A stretch of 5,021 nucleotides of DNA from Thermococcaceae archaeon (GTDB lineage: Archaea > Methanobacteriota_B > Thermococci > Thermococcales > Thermococcaceae), in the NCBI GenBank assembly GCA_027064745.1, contig JAMOPD010000423.1:1-5021 (forward strand). The letters are read 5' to 3'. A program made the position numbers and the translations under genes. This document shows, piece by piece, positions 1-4,934 of the stretch (positions are counted from its first letter, which is position 1; every line of letters begins with the position of its first letter). The notes under the pieces were generated by a model. That model saw only the letters and a list, made by a program, of their open reading frames with translations. It was not told where the DNA came from and did not search any database.

Positions 1-150
1 TCTTGCAACCGCCTCGATGTCCTTTACCTCACTCTTTGCAAGGTGAGTAAAGACATGGTTTATGACAGTCTCTTGAGCCAATTCACCAATAGCCACAAGT
101 TCATCTTCATCCAGTTCTGGGAGGCCGATGTGTATGACCCTTGTTTTCAT
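1..150 (-). CDS. DUF3194-family protein, N-terminal part (gene runs off the left edge)
   Basis: The reading frame starts with ATG at 150-148 and stays open to base 1, giving 50 residues beginning MKTRVIHIGLPELDEDEL and continuing through a GELAQETVINHVF segment. I recognise this as the start of the small archaeal DUF3194 family (roughly 90 residues), normally encoded right after prefoldin beta in Thermococcales, so about half the gene is visible. The function of the family is not known to me. The start is fixed by a good ribosome binding site, GGAGGT at 162-157, six bases before the ATG. The gene lies 27 bases downstream of the pfdB stop on the same strand, so the two are very likely co-transcribed. 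There is no separate promoter in the gap. The identification rests on remembered family sequence and gene order. Confidence 0.85.
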   Translation of the reverse strand, partial: MKTRVIHIGLPELDEDELVAIGELAQETVINHVFTHLAKSEVKDIEAVAR

Positions 151-177
151 GCGTTAACCTCCAAGATAAAGAAGAAA

Positions 178-528
178 TCAGCCAGCAGTAGGCCTTAATG
201 CAGCCTGTATCTGCTGGGTTAGCTCCTTAAGTTTTGCATTGAGCTTTTTCTCTTGCCGGTCTAAAGCATTTAATCGAACTTCGAGAGTCTCAACTTTTTC
301 TTTGAGCTCTTTCAATGCCTCATCCTTTTTAGTTCTGACTATAAGAGTACCTACCGTCTTGTAGACTGGAGCTTCGGTGTTTATCTTTTCTATTTCTTCC
401 AAAGCTTTTTTAGCATCATTCAACTCTATTTGAACCTTTTGTTTCTGTTGTATGACCAACTGGAGTTGCTGTTGATAACTCTCAAGTTGTCCCAACATAG
501 CTTGGACTTGTGGCGGAATGTTCTGCAT
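178..528 (-). CDS. pfdB: Prefoldin subunit beta
   Basis: This encodes the beta subunit of archaeal prefoldin, the hexameric (two alpha, four beta) jellyfish-shaped cytosolic chaperone that holds unfolded proteins in its coiled-coil tentacles and passes them to the thermosome. The 116-residue product has the expected layout: an N-terminal helix (MQNIPPQVQAMLGQLESYQQ, then a Gln-rich coil), a central beta-hairpin region around residues 55-70 (YKTVGTLIV), and a second coil rich in Glu, Lys and Leu, ending in the Ala-Leu-Arg-Pro tail typical of Thermococcales. The ATG at 528-526 matches the family start. In-frame GTG (531) and TTG (534) codons lie closer to the GGAGG at 542-538 and could add one or two residues, but ATG has a 9-base spacer and fits homologues. 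Unusually, the gene has its own promoter (562-571), because foreign genes separate it from pcc1. Confidence 0.96.
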   Translation of the reverse strand: MQNIPPQVQAMLGQLESYQQQLQLVIQQKQKVQIELNDAKKALEEIEKINTEAPVYKTVGTLIVRTKKDEALKELKEKVETLEVRLNALDRQEKKLNAKLKELTQQIQAALRPTAG

Positions 529-561
529 CACCAAACACCTCCAAGAATACTTGGGAGGGAG

Positions 562-571
562 ATTTAAATAG
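562..571 (-). promoter_or_regulatory. Archaeal TATA box for pfdB-DUF3194
   Basis: Read on the minus strand the box is CTATTTAAAT, preceded by an A-rich BRE-like GCTAAAA. Its centre is about 25 bases before 541, so transcription should begin just at the GGAGG ribosome binding site (542-538), with a leader of little more than a dozen bases. This is a normal geometry for Thermococcales. The promoter allows pfdB to be expressed although its usual upstream gene is now 2.5 kb away. Confidence 0.6.
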
Positions 572-766
572 TTTTAGCTCTGTCTTCATACTACTGTCAG
601 GTTAATTAAAAACAACACATCTCGGAATTACAAGGCTGATCCTCATCTTTAATATATAACGCATGAATTCAACATCGCACTCTAGAATGGAAAAGATCAA
701 AGTCATGTGAACCTAATTAGACCATAAACCAGAATAGGGCATCCAACCCTTTCTCATCAGGGTTAA

Positions 767-841
767 AAATTGGTTTGGATACCTGTAGATGCCAAGTGGT
801 TGCTCATGCAGGCGTTCAAGCAGGCACAACCAAAGACATGA
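767..841 (+). pseudogene. Possible C-terminal gene remnant (about 24 codons)
   Basis: A frame opening after the TAA at 764-766 and closing with TGA at 839-841 reads KLVWIPVDAK, then WLLMQAFKQAQPKT. It has the composition of a real protein tail, and its base composition is richer in G and C than the surrounding spacer. It has no convincing start or ribosome binding site and is in frame with, but stopped 12 bases before, the ATG at 854. I do not recognise the family. It may be debris from a former neighbouring gene left when the region was rearranged, a short leader ORF, or chance. Confidence 0.2.
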
Positions 842-867
842 CAGGAAACCAGGATGGCATCTAAAGA

Positions 868-877
868 CTTTAATACT
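868..877 (+). promoter_or_regulatory. Likely TATA box for the coiled-coil operon
   Basis: CTTTAATACT is preceded by the BRE-like CTAAAGA. Counting about 25 bases from its centre places the start of transcription near 897, directly at the AAGGGTG ribosome binding site (895-901) and about 10 bases before the ATG at 908. The same tight arrangement is seen at pfdB. If this is the true promoter, translation cannot begin at the earlier ATG at 854. Confidence 0.45.
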
Positions 878-907
878 TCAAGTACTAAAATACTAAGGGT
901 GTCTTTG

Positions 908-1648
908 ATGGAAGATCTTGAACTTCTCACAGAAGAACTTCAAGCTGCAGTTTCTCGAATGAGACAAATCACAGCAAAACTTGAAGATCTAAATACCCAG
1001 ATACTTGATATTAAAAAGGAGATATCCACGCTCCAGGAAGAACAGAAAAAACTACATTTTATGATAGAAGATCTAGGAAAGGCTTTGAATAAAGGCATAG
1101 ATACACTAGAAAGCAGAATAGAAAAAACTGAAACAAAAATTGAGGACATAGATAACGATATAACATCCCTTGAAAACACAATAGAACAAACAAATAGAAA
1201 AACTACAGCACATTTTCAAGAAAATCTAGAAAAGCTCAAAATAGAGTTCAAAGAAGATCTGAAATCCATAAATTCCAATATAGGCACTAACATGACATTA
1301 ATAAAAAATCTCGACAGTGCAATTGCTATAACTAAATCTCTCATAATTGATCTAAACTCGAATCTACGAGTATTTTCAAAAGAGATAGACACGAAATTCC
1401 AAAACATGGCTGAAGAGAATTCTAAAAATCAACAGGAGATAATAGACAGCATCAACAGAAATTCTTCAGATTTAAAAACAATTCTAGATGAGGTAAATGA
1501 GTTACTAAATGTTCATACAGAAAAACTGGTTATTCTCCAAGGGGAATTGATGTCCCTTCGAGAAGTTTTGCTCCAGCATTTCGGAGAAGTTTTGACCAAA
1601 GTTGGGGGTATTGCTTACACCCTCCAGAGGGGTGAAATAGATGAATGA
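908..1648 (+). CDS. Proline-free coiled-coil protein, first gene of a two-gene accessory operon
   Basis: I do not recognise this protein. From the ATG at 908 it is 246 residues; from an earlier in-frame ATG at 854 it would be 264. I prefer 908 because AAGGGTG (895-901) precedes it by six bases and a TATA box sits at the right distance, whereas the ATG at 854 has only a weak AGGA. The sequence has no proline and no cysteine, and consists of long runs with hydrophobic residues in a heptad-like pattern, beginning MEDLELLTEELQ and continuing through KLEDLNTQILDIKKEIS and LESRIEKTETKIEDID. The middle is richer in Asn, Ser and Ile than Glu. The last 25 residues contain glycines (LTKVGGIAYTLQRG) and may form a small non-coil tip. 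No signal peptide, membrane segment or nucleotide-binding motif is visible. It overlaps the next gene by 8 bases, so the two products are probably made together and may pair. Role unknown; a structural or scaffolding part is an inference. Confidence 0.8.
   Translation: MEDLELLTEELQAAVSRMRQITAKLEDLNTQILDIKKEISTLQEEQKKLHFMIEDLGKALNKGIDTLESRIEKTETKIEDIDNDITSLENTIEQTNRKTTAHFQENLEKLKIEFKEDLKSINSNIGTNMTLIKNLDSAIAITKSLIIDLNSNLRVFSKEIDTKFQNMAEENSKNQQEIIDSINRNSSDLKTILDEVNELLNVHTEKLVILQGELMSLREVLLQHFGEVLTKVGGIAYTLQRGEIDE
1627..1635 (+). promoter_or_regulatory. Ribosome binding site for the second coiled-coil gene
   Basis: GAGGGGTGA lies inside the end of the first gene, five bases before the ATG at 1641. 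It matches the Thermococcales GGTGA-type signal well. Together with the 8-base overlap ATGAATGA (1641-1648), it points to coupled translation of the two coiled-coil proteins. Confidence 0.7.
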
Positions 1649-3047
1649 AAATGAAGAGGAGATTGTAGATTTTGAGATACTCAGAGAGTATACACGATAC
1701 TCTTCAGATGCCAGAAAAATCATGGACAAAGTAAAACGTGGAAAAAGCCTCTCTAAAGAAGAGCTAACGCTTGCAATAGTATCAAATCTCTTGATTACCC
1801 AAGAGGAAAGTCTGGAGAAGTATATAGAAGGCCTTAAAAGAATAGAAAAAGTCGTGAATAGCTCTGAAGCCAACGAGGAAAAAATAAGGAAAACTCTAGA
1901 AGAGCTTAACAAAGTTATATCCAATCTCCAAGAGGATATACAGAAGTATTCTGACGTTTATTCTCAGCTCGTAAATATTTCTAACAAACTTGAACCTTCA
2001 ATATATAAGTTCAGAGAAGTCATTGATCAGCTGAACGAATCTGTTGTTATATTAAGAGACGAAAAAAAGAAGCTAGACGAAAAGAGGGCTGAACTTGAAG
2101 AAAAAATTGCTCAGCTTGAATCCCTTAGAGAGCAGAAAATACAGCTTGAGGAAGAAGTAGCCGAACTTCGAGCAAACGTTCACTCCTTGAATGAACAGAA
2201 AACTTCGTTAGAAAAAGAACTTAAGGAACTGGAGGGTAAAAAGGCATGGTTCCAAGAAAAAGAGGAGCACCTCACGCACTTAGAAAACCAGCTAAATTCA
2301 AAAATGGATGCATTAATGGAAAAAGAGAAACAACTTCTGGAAAAAGAAAAAGAACTAACAGAAAAGGAAATCCAGCTAAGATCATTGTCTAACGAACTGA
2401 TTGAAAAGGAAAAAGAACTTACTCGTCTTGAAAACATGAGAATAGAACTTCAAGAAAGAGAAAGGGAGATCACTGAGAAAGAAGAGAAACTAAAAGGAAT
2501 GTTATCTCAGATCACAGAAAATCTAAAATATCTCGAGGAATCCGGAAGACGGCTCCAAGAAAAAGAGGAGTTCATAAATAAAAAGATGAAAGAGCTTGAT
2601 GAGAAGGAATTAAAATTGAAGACATGGAAGGAGGAGCTTGATTCATTTGAAAAACAGCTCAAAGAGAAAGAACTTAGTCTGCAGATTTTAGAGGAATCTC
2701 TAGAGAAAGAAAAGGAAGCTGTGAGGATAGAGAAATCCAACATAGCTAGAGAGTATTCAAAACTTGAGGAAGAGAAAAAGGAGATAAACAAGAGATTTCT
2801 GGAGCTTGCCAGTCAAGAGAGATACTTGTCTGCAATGATACGAGAGTATACAGAAAATCTCAGGAAGCTAAAAGAGAGGGAAACAGAACTCCACAAACAA
2901 GAAGAGGAATTCAAAAAACTTAAAGAATATTTCAGCGCCAGAGAAAAGGAGCTGATACAACGTATAGAGGAGCTCAAAAAAGAAAATCTTCTTCTAAAGA
3001 ACAATCTAAACAATTGTCGTGAGAGTCTTAAAGAACTTTCCAAATGA
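1641..3047 (+). CDS. Large Glu/Lys-rich coiled-coil protein, second gene of the accessory operon
   Basis: This is a 468-residue protein I do not recognise. Residues 1-60 look like a small helical head (acidic start, then FEILREYTRYSSDARKIM and a hydrophobic LAIVSNLLI stretch near 44-52). From about residue 55 to the end it is almost pure coiled coil, with a single proline (P119) marking a probable kink, so that 120-468 is proline-free. Between residues 227 and 257 the triplet EKE recurs at 227, 234, 241 and 255, exactly heptad-spaced, followed by a 17-residue step to ERE at 272 and EKE at 279, i.e. a heptad register with a stutter. The only cysteine is C459, next to the C-terminus. The two tryptophans (W203, W339) are far apart. 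No Walker A, ABC signature, membrane or signal segment is present, so it is not an SMC or Rad50 protein despite the likeness of the coil. A continuous coil of this length would be roughly 50-60 nm. A filament or scaffold formed with the upstream gene product is an inference. Confidence 0.85.
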   Translation: MNENEEEIVDFEILREYTRYSSDARKIMDKVKRGKSLSKEELTLAIVSNLLITQEESLEKYIEGLKRIEKVVNSSEANEEKIRKTLEELNKVISNLQEDIQKYSDVYSQLVNISNKLEPSIYKFREVIDQLNESVVILRDEKKKLDEKRAELEEKIAQLESLREQKIQLEEEVAELRANVHSLNEQKTSLEKELKELEGKKAWFQEKEEHLTHLENQLNSKMDALMEKEKQLLEKEKELTEKEIQLRSLSNELIEKEKELTRLENMRIELQEREREITEKEEKLKGMLSQITENLKYLEESGRRLQEKEEFINKKMKELDEKELKLKTWKEELDSFEKQLKEKELSLQILEESLEKEKEAVRIEKSNIAREYSKLEEEKKEINKRFLELASQERYLSAMIREYTENLRKLKERETELHKQEEEFKKLKEYFSAREKELIQRIEELKKENLLLKNNLNNCRESLKELSK

Positions 3048-3050
3048 TTA

Positions 3051-3064
3051 CCTTCTACTTCTTT
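3051..3064 (+). terminator. Pyrimidine-rich tract after the coiled-coil operon
   Basis: CCTTCTACTTCTTT follows the stop codon of the second coiled-coil gene by three bases, in the 22-base gap before the convergent end of pcc1. Archaeal intrinsic termination relies on T-rich RNA-like tracts without an obligate hairpin, so this could end the plus-strand transcript. The tract is short and interrupted, so the call is weak. No T-run is visible for the opposing pcc1 transcript, which may therefore run antisense into the coiled-coil operon. Confidence 0.3.
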
Positions 3065-3069
3065 ATATA

Positions 3070-3312
3070 TTATATTTCAATTACATCCATGGCAGCCTTG
3101 ATCCACCGGAGATATGAGTTTAAAGTACCTCTAAGAGCGGAATTATCCGTGGCAGAAAAGCGCATTACTATCCTTTTTCCTTTAAGAAGGAACTCAATTC
3201 TGCTCCTTCTATAGGGAACAGTTTGATGCTCATAGAGAACGCTCTCATAGACTATCCTCGCAGTATTTTCGTTGGGAAACTCGATTTCCACATAACCTTC
3301 AATATCACTCAT
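3070..3312 (-). CDS. pcc1: KEOPS complex subunit Pcc1
   Basis: This encodes the small dimerising subunit of KEOPS, the complex that with Kae1 makes N6-threonylcarbamoyladenosine at position 37 of ANN-decoding tRNAs. The 80-residue product begins MSDIEGYVEIEFPNENTARI and shows the family pattern: a first strand of alternating hydrophobics, a helix with the VYESVLYEH segment, strand two with the YRRSRIEF region, the KRIVMRFSATDNSALRGTLNS signature, and a final helix ending in MDVIEI. I chose the ATG at 3312 because it has AGAGGGA five or so bases upstream and overlaps the Brix stop by 8 bases (ATGAGTGA), giving translational coupling. A GTG at 3333 would add seven residues but is less likely. 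In relatives the next gene downstream is pfdB; here a foreign operon on the opposite strand intervenes, with only 22 bases between the two convergent stops. Confidence 0.9.
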   Translation of the reverse strand: MSDIEGYVEIEFPNENTARIVYESVLYEHQTVPYRRSRIEFLLKGKRIVMRFSATDNSALRGTLNSYLRWIKAAMDVIEI

Positions 3313-3940
3313 GGACTTCCCTCTTTCTGACACCTATTCTTTCCTTATAGTCCCATCTCCTGCCATCCTCCATAATCCATATTTTGAGGCTGATTAATGG
3401 GCCAACCGCCTGTTCTCTGCTTATATCGAAGCGATAGAAGTTAAGTGCCATCCCCCTCGGATGCCTTTCAACCACACTGAGAACATCAGTGCTGTTTTTA
3501 TCAGCTATTGTCTGAAGGCTTCTGTCTCCTCTTGGAACAAATTTTCCGCCAGTTAACTCAGCAAACACTTGGGCAAAGGCAACATGATCAATACCAACTC
3601 TTTTGGCCATCGTAACTATAAAGGGCATCTCCTCGCGTATGGGACGGATATTTCTAAAACCAATCTCACGCTGAAGCTTTATTCCATGGAGGTAAAGATA
3701 GCCAAGGTAGCCCCAATCAGTTGGAGAAACCTTGATAAAAGTCATCTTAAGAGGGTTACCCTTCCAGACATTGATTATCAGAAGCCTCTCATAACCCCTG
3801 TCATAAGCCTCCATGAGGAGATCTTGAAGGGTTTTCTTGCCCCGGGTCAGATAGAGGGCATTTGGAAAAACCTTTTCCAAGTCATGACCAAAACTTCTCG
3901 TCCTTCTTGTGGGCCTATGGGAGGTGGTTATCAGCATCAT
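3305..3940 (-). CDS. Brix-domain ribosome-biogenesis protein (archaeal Imp4-like)
   Basis: This is a single-Brix-domain archaeal protein of 211 residues, related to eukaryotic Imp4/Brx1-type factors that act on pre-rRNA; in archaea it is thought to assist ribosome assembly. The N-terminal ITTSHRPTRRTRSF motif (residues 4-17) is the hallmark basic start of the domain, followed by a strand-helix stretch (LYLTRGKKTLQDLLMEAYDRG), the LLIINVWKGNP strand, and the C-terminal half with the FYRFD and GPLISLKIWIMEDG segments. Among the possible starts, ATG at 3940 or 3937 is preferred; the upstream in-frame GTG (3949) is part of the ribosome binding sequence GAGTGAT and is probably not used. The stop overlaps pcc1. 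A gap of 44 bases separates it from rpoP; an AT-rich TTTTATTTA near 3964-3972 could be a weak internal promoter, but operon readthrough from rpl37ae is simpler. Confidence 0.93.
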   Translation of the reverse strand: MMLITTSHRPTRRTRSFGHDLEKVFPNALYLTRGKKTLQDLLMEAYDRGYERLLIINVWKGNPLKMTFIKVSPTDWGYLGYLYLHGIKLQREIGFRNIRPIREEMPFIVTMAKRVGIDHVAFAQVFAELTGGKFVPRGDRSLQTIADKNSTDVLSVVERHPRGMALNFYRFDISREQAVGPLISLKIWIMEDGRRWDYKERIGVRKREVHE

Positions 3941-3984
3941 AGATATCACTCGCTTAAAGGTAAATAAAAGCTTTTTGAAAAGAA

Positions 3985-4134
3985 TCAGATTGCTTTGACC
4001 CGTCTCGCCACTTTAGGACGGGGTTTGTAGAGAATCTTGCTGCCACAGTATGGGCATCTAATTTCTCTTGTATTTTCCAAGTCAATCTCAACTTCTTTAC
4101 CACATTTTGCACATCTATAAATAGCTTTCACCAT
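3985..4134 (-). CDS. rpoP: DNA-directed RNA polymerase subunit P (Rpo12/Rpb12 homologue)
   Basis: This 49-residue protein is the small zinc-binding subunit of archaeal RNA polymerase, equivalent to eukaryotic Rpb12. It stabilises the assembly platform and early steps of initiation. The translated sequence starts MVKAIYRCAKCGKEVEI and ends PRPKVARRVKAI. The zinc ribbon is intact: CxxC at residues 8 and 11, then CPYC at 27 and 30, a spacing of 15 residues between pairs. The basic C-terminal tail is also typical. The ATG at 4134 is preceded by GGTGAGG (4144-4138). The gene lies 24 bases after the rpl37ae stop with no promoter between, so it belongs to that transcript. Confidence 0.97.
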   Translation of the reverse strand: MVKAIYRCAKCGKEVEIDLENTREIRCPYCGSKILYKPRPKVARRVKAI

Positions 4135-4158
4135 TTTCCTCACCAAAAATAATTAGAT

Positions 4159-4419
4159 TCAGGCCTTTGAAGAGGTAACCCTCTTCGCGACCTTTCCAGC
4201 CGGAGTAACCGGCAGATATGCCCCGCCGGCGAAGGTGGCACCACATTTCTGACACTGCCATATACCCGTGCTTATCCTCCTAACTGCCTTCCTTCCGCAG
4301 ACCGGGCAGACGTGCTTCTGCCTCATCTTAGCCTCAACAGTTGCAACCCTTCTCCTAATCTTGAGACCATACCTCGGACCAAATCTCCCAGCTGAACCAA
4401 CCTTAGTAGTTCTCCCCAT
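4159..4419 (-). CDS. rpl37ae: Large-subunit ribosomal protein L37Ae (eL43)
   Basis: This encodes the zinc-ribbon protein of the archaeal/eukaryotic large ribosomal subunit, which binds 23S rRNA. The 86 residues begin [18 protein letters not shown], the conserved N-terminus. They continue with a basic helix (KIRRRV) and carry four zinc ligands in CxxC pairs at residues 38/41 (CPVC) and 56/59 (CQKC). The C-terminus has the conserved [18 protein letters not shown] segment. In-frame GTG (4428) and ATG (4425) lie upstream, but they form part of the near-perfect ribosome binding site AGGTGAT (4430-4424), so the ATG at 4419 is the start. It is the first gene of the visible operon (rpl37ae-rpoP-Brix-pcc1) and has its own strong promoter. 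In other archaea the exosome genes rrp4-rrp41-rrp42 commonly precede it; here a small mobile element and two tRNA genes do. Confidence 0.97.
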   Translation of the reverse strand: MGRTTKVGSAGRFGPRYGLKIRRRVATVEAKMRQKHVCPVCGRKAVRRISTGIWQCQKCGATFAGGAYLPVTPAGKVAKRVTSSKA

Positions 4420-4423
4420 GAGC

Positions 4424-4430
4424 ATCACCT
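4424..4430 (-). promoter_or_regulatory. Ribosome binding site deciding the rpl37ae start
   Basis: AGGTGAT on the minus strand is complementary to the 3' end of archaeal 16S rRNA and lies four bases before the ATG at 4419. It contains GTG and overlaps an ATG that are in frame with the gene, which would mislead automatic start calling by adding three residues (MML). Confidence 0.85.
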
Positions 4431-4467
4431 CTAATGATCTTTAAGCTGAAGGCTTATTCTAAAGACA

Positions 4468-4484
4468 TTTTATAAATCTTTGCC
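4468..4484 (-). promoter_or_regulatory. BRE/TATA promoter of the rpl37ae-rpoP-Brix-pcc1 operon
   Basis: On the minus strand GGCAAAG (BRE, 4484-4478) is followed by ATTTATAAAA (TATA box, 4477-4468). Transcription should begin about 25 bases beyond the box centre, near 4446, giving a leader of about 27 bases that contains the AGGTGAT site. The BRE ends only two bases from the target-site duplication of the mobile element at 4495-4571, so anything upstream of the BRE is now mobile-element sequence. Confidence 0.8.
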
Positions 4485-4494
4485 TTTAAGTCAG

Positions 4495-4571
4495 TATACT
4501 GTTAGGATAAGTGTGAGAGTGCCTGATAATAAATCCAGTATAGGGGCAGTCTGACTTATCCTAACAGTATC
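4495..4571 (-). mobile_element. 77-bp non-autonomous inverted-repeat element (MITE-like), copy 1
   Basis: The ends are perfect 17-bp inverted repeats, ATACTGTTAGGATAAGT at 4496-4512 and its complement at 4554-4570, plus one unmatched outer base at each end. The element is bounded exactly by an 8-bp direct repeat TAAGTCAG (4487-4494 and 4572-4579), the mark of transposition. It has no room for a gene. Its 4496-4539 part is the reverse complement of 4889-4933 in the second element apart from one missing T, so they belong to one family and face opposite ways. An IS6-family transposase as the mobiliser is inferred from the 8-bp duplication and the CTGTT in the termini; no transposase is in the window. 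It lies immediately upstream of the rpl37ae promoter. Confidence 0.88.
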
Positions 4572-4592
4572 TAAGTCAGCTATAATACTGAT

Positions 4593-4597
4593 AAAAA
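4593..4597 (-). terminator. Possible oligo-T terminator of the tRNA transcript
   Basis: Five T residues (minus strand) occur about 38 bases past the CCA end of tRNA-Pro, with a nearby A/T-rich spacer. Archaeal polymerase often stops at such runs. There is no hairpin, and the call is tentative. Confidence 0.3.
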
Positions 4598-4634
4598 TTC
4601 AGAATGTTGATGTTTTTGAATGAATAGAAGCATC

Positions 4635-4712
4635 TGGTGGGGCCGCCGAGATTTGAACTCGGGTCACGGGCTCCCAAAGCCCGCAGGATAGGCCAAGCTA
4701 CCCCACGGCCCC
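4635..4712 (-). tRNA. tRNA-Pro (anticodon UGG)
   Basis: The minus strand folds as a tRNA. The acceptor stem GGGGCCG (4712-4706) pairs with CGGCCCC (4645-4639), followed by discriminator A and an encoded CCA (4637-4635). The anticodon stem CGGGC/GCCCG encloses the loop TTTGGGA, giving anticodon TGG for proline CCA codons. The T arm is CCGAG/CTCGG around TTCAAAT. The D stem GGGT/ATCC includes one G-U pair, with two bases before the anticodon stem. No intron is seen. It follows tRNA-Thr after only six bases (4718-4713) and has no promoter of its own, so it is processed from a two-tRNA precursor. Confidence 0.97.
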
Positions 4713-4718
4713 CCAGTT

Positions 4719-4795
4719 TGGAGCCCCGGGCGGGGTTTGAACCCGCGGCCTGCGGATTACAAGTCCGCCGCCCCGCCAGGCTAGGCTACCGGGGC
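4719..4795 (-). tRNA. tRNA-Thr (anticodon UGU)
   Basis: The acceptor stem GCCCCGG (4795-4789) pairs with CCGGGGC (4729-4723), followed by discriminator U, as is usual in archaeal tRNA-Thr, and an encoded CCA (4721-4719). The D stem is GCCT/GGGC. The anticodon stem GCGGA/TCCGC holds loop CTTGTAA with anticodon TGT, reading ACA codons. The T arm is GCGGG/CCCGC around TTCAAAC. The very high GC of the stems fits a hyperthermophile. As an ANN-decoding tRNA it is a candidate substrate for the KEOPS complex, whose subunit gene pcc1 lies downstream. It is the first gene of the tRNA pair. Confidence 0.97.
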
Positions 4796-4820
4796 ACCGA
4801 TTTAAAAAGCCGTTAGTCCA

Positions 4821-4835
4821 TATATAAACTTTTCG
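4821..4835 (-). promoter_or_regulatory. BRE/TATA promoter of the tRNA-Thr/tRNA-Pro pair
   Basis: On the minus strand CGAAAAG (BRE, 4835-4829) runs directly into TTTATATA (TATA box, 4828-4821). The start of transcription is expected near 4800, about five bases before the mature 5' end of tRNA-Thr. This is a textbook strong archaeal promoter. The target duplication of the mobile element at 4847-4934 begins only three bases upstream of the BRE. Confidence 0.85.
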
Positions 4836-4846
4836 ATAAAAGGCTA

Positions 4847-4934
4847 GATACTGTCGGGATAGGTCAAACAGCCCTCTTAATAGTTATAACTGGATTTTAT
4901 TATCAGGCACTCTCACACTTATCCTAACAGTATG
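4847..4934 (+). mobile_element. 88-bp non-autonomous inverted-repeat element (MITE-like), copy 2
   Basis: The left end GATACTGTCGGGATAGGT (4847-4864) and the complement of the right end (4934-4917, CATACTGTTAGGATAAGT) match at 14 of 18 positions. An exact 8-bp target duplication AAAGGCTA flanks it at 4839-4846 and 4935-4942. The right half (4889-4933) is nearly identical to copy 1 in reverse orientation, while the left 42 bases are more diverged and 12 bases longer than in copy 1. It is too short to encode protein. Its right duplication directly abuts a third element at 4943. Confidence 0.88.

Larger units (their letters stand above)
535..907. other. Divergent intergenic region between pfdB and the coiled-coil operon
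   Basis: This 373-base gap carries the pfdB promoter at its left end and a likely promoter for the coiled-coil operon at its right end (868-877). In between are three weak signals. At 592-601, TACTGTCAGG is identical to part of the inverted-repeat end of the mobile element at 4943. At 648-660 a plus-strand TATA-like stretch (TTTAATATATAAC) is followed only by a 15-codon open frame. At 767-841 a short, more GC-rich open frame looks like the tail of an unrelated gene. I see no RNA gene, CRISPR or convincing complete ORF, although an ATG at 854 could extend the first coiled-coil gene into this region. Confidence 0.5.

Noticed and set aside
663..710. 15-codon ORF (MNSTSHSRMEKIKVM) behind a plus-strand TATA-like stretch
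   Set aside because: Too short, no ribosome binding site, and no sign of coding bias; it could be chance in AT-rich spacer.
908..1648. First coiled-coil gene as a duplicated prefoldin subunit, given its proximity to pfdB
   Set aside because: It is about twice as long, lacks the central beta-hairpin segment between two coils, and shares no motif with the prefoldin sequence.
940..2791. Several minus-strand open frames rich in Ser and Phe within the coiled-coil genes
   Set aside because: Ser/Phe-rich products are the usual reverse-strand image of GAA/AAA-rich coiled-coil coding sequence; none has a convincing start signal.
908..3047. SMC/Rad50-type ATPase or chemoreceptor identity for the coiled-coil genes
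   Set aside because: No Walker A or B, ABC signature, hinge, membrane segment or receptor signalling tip can be seen; only the generic coil composition is similar.
3569..3967. 132-residue plus-strand open frame
   Set aside because: It lies entirely antisense to the well-supported Brix gene, has no ribosome binding site, and its product has no recognisable features; it is a shadow of the coding strand.
4496..4570. Copy 1 as an intrinsic terminator or riboswitch hairpin upstream of rpl37ae
   Set aside because: The inverted repeat lies upstream of the rpl37ae TATA box, so it is not in that leader, and the exact flanking 8-bp duplication identifies it as a transposed element.
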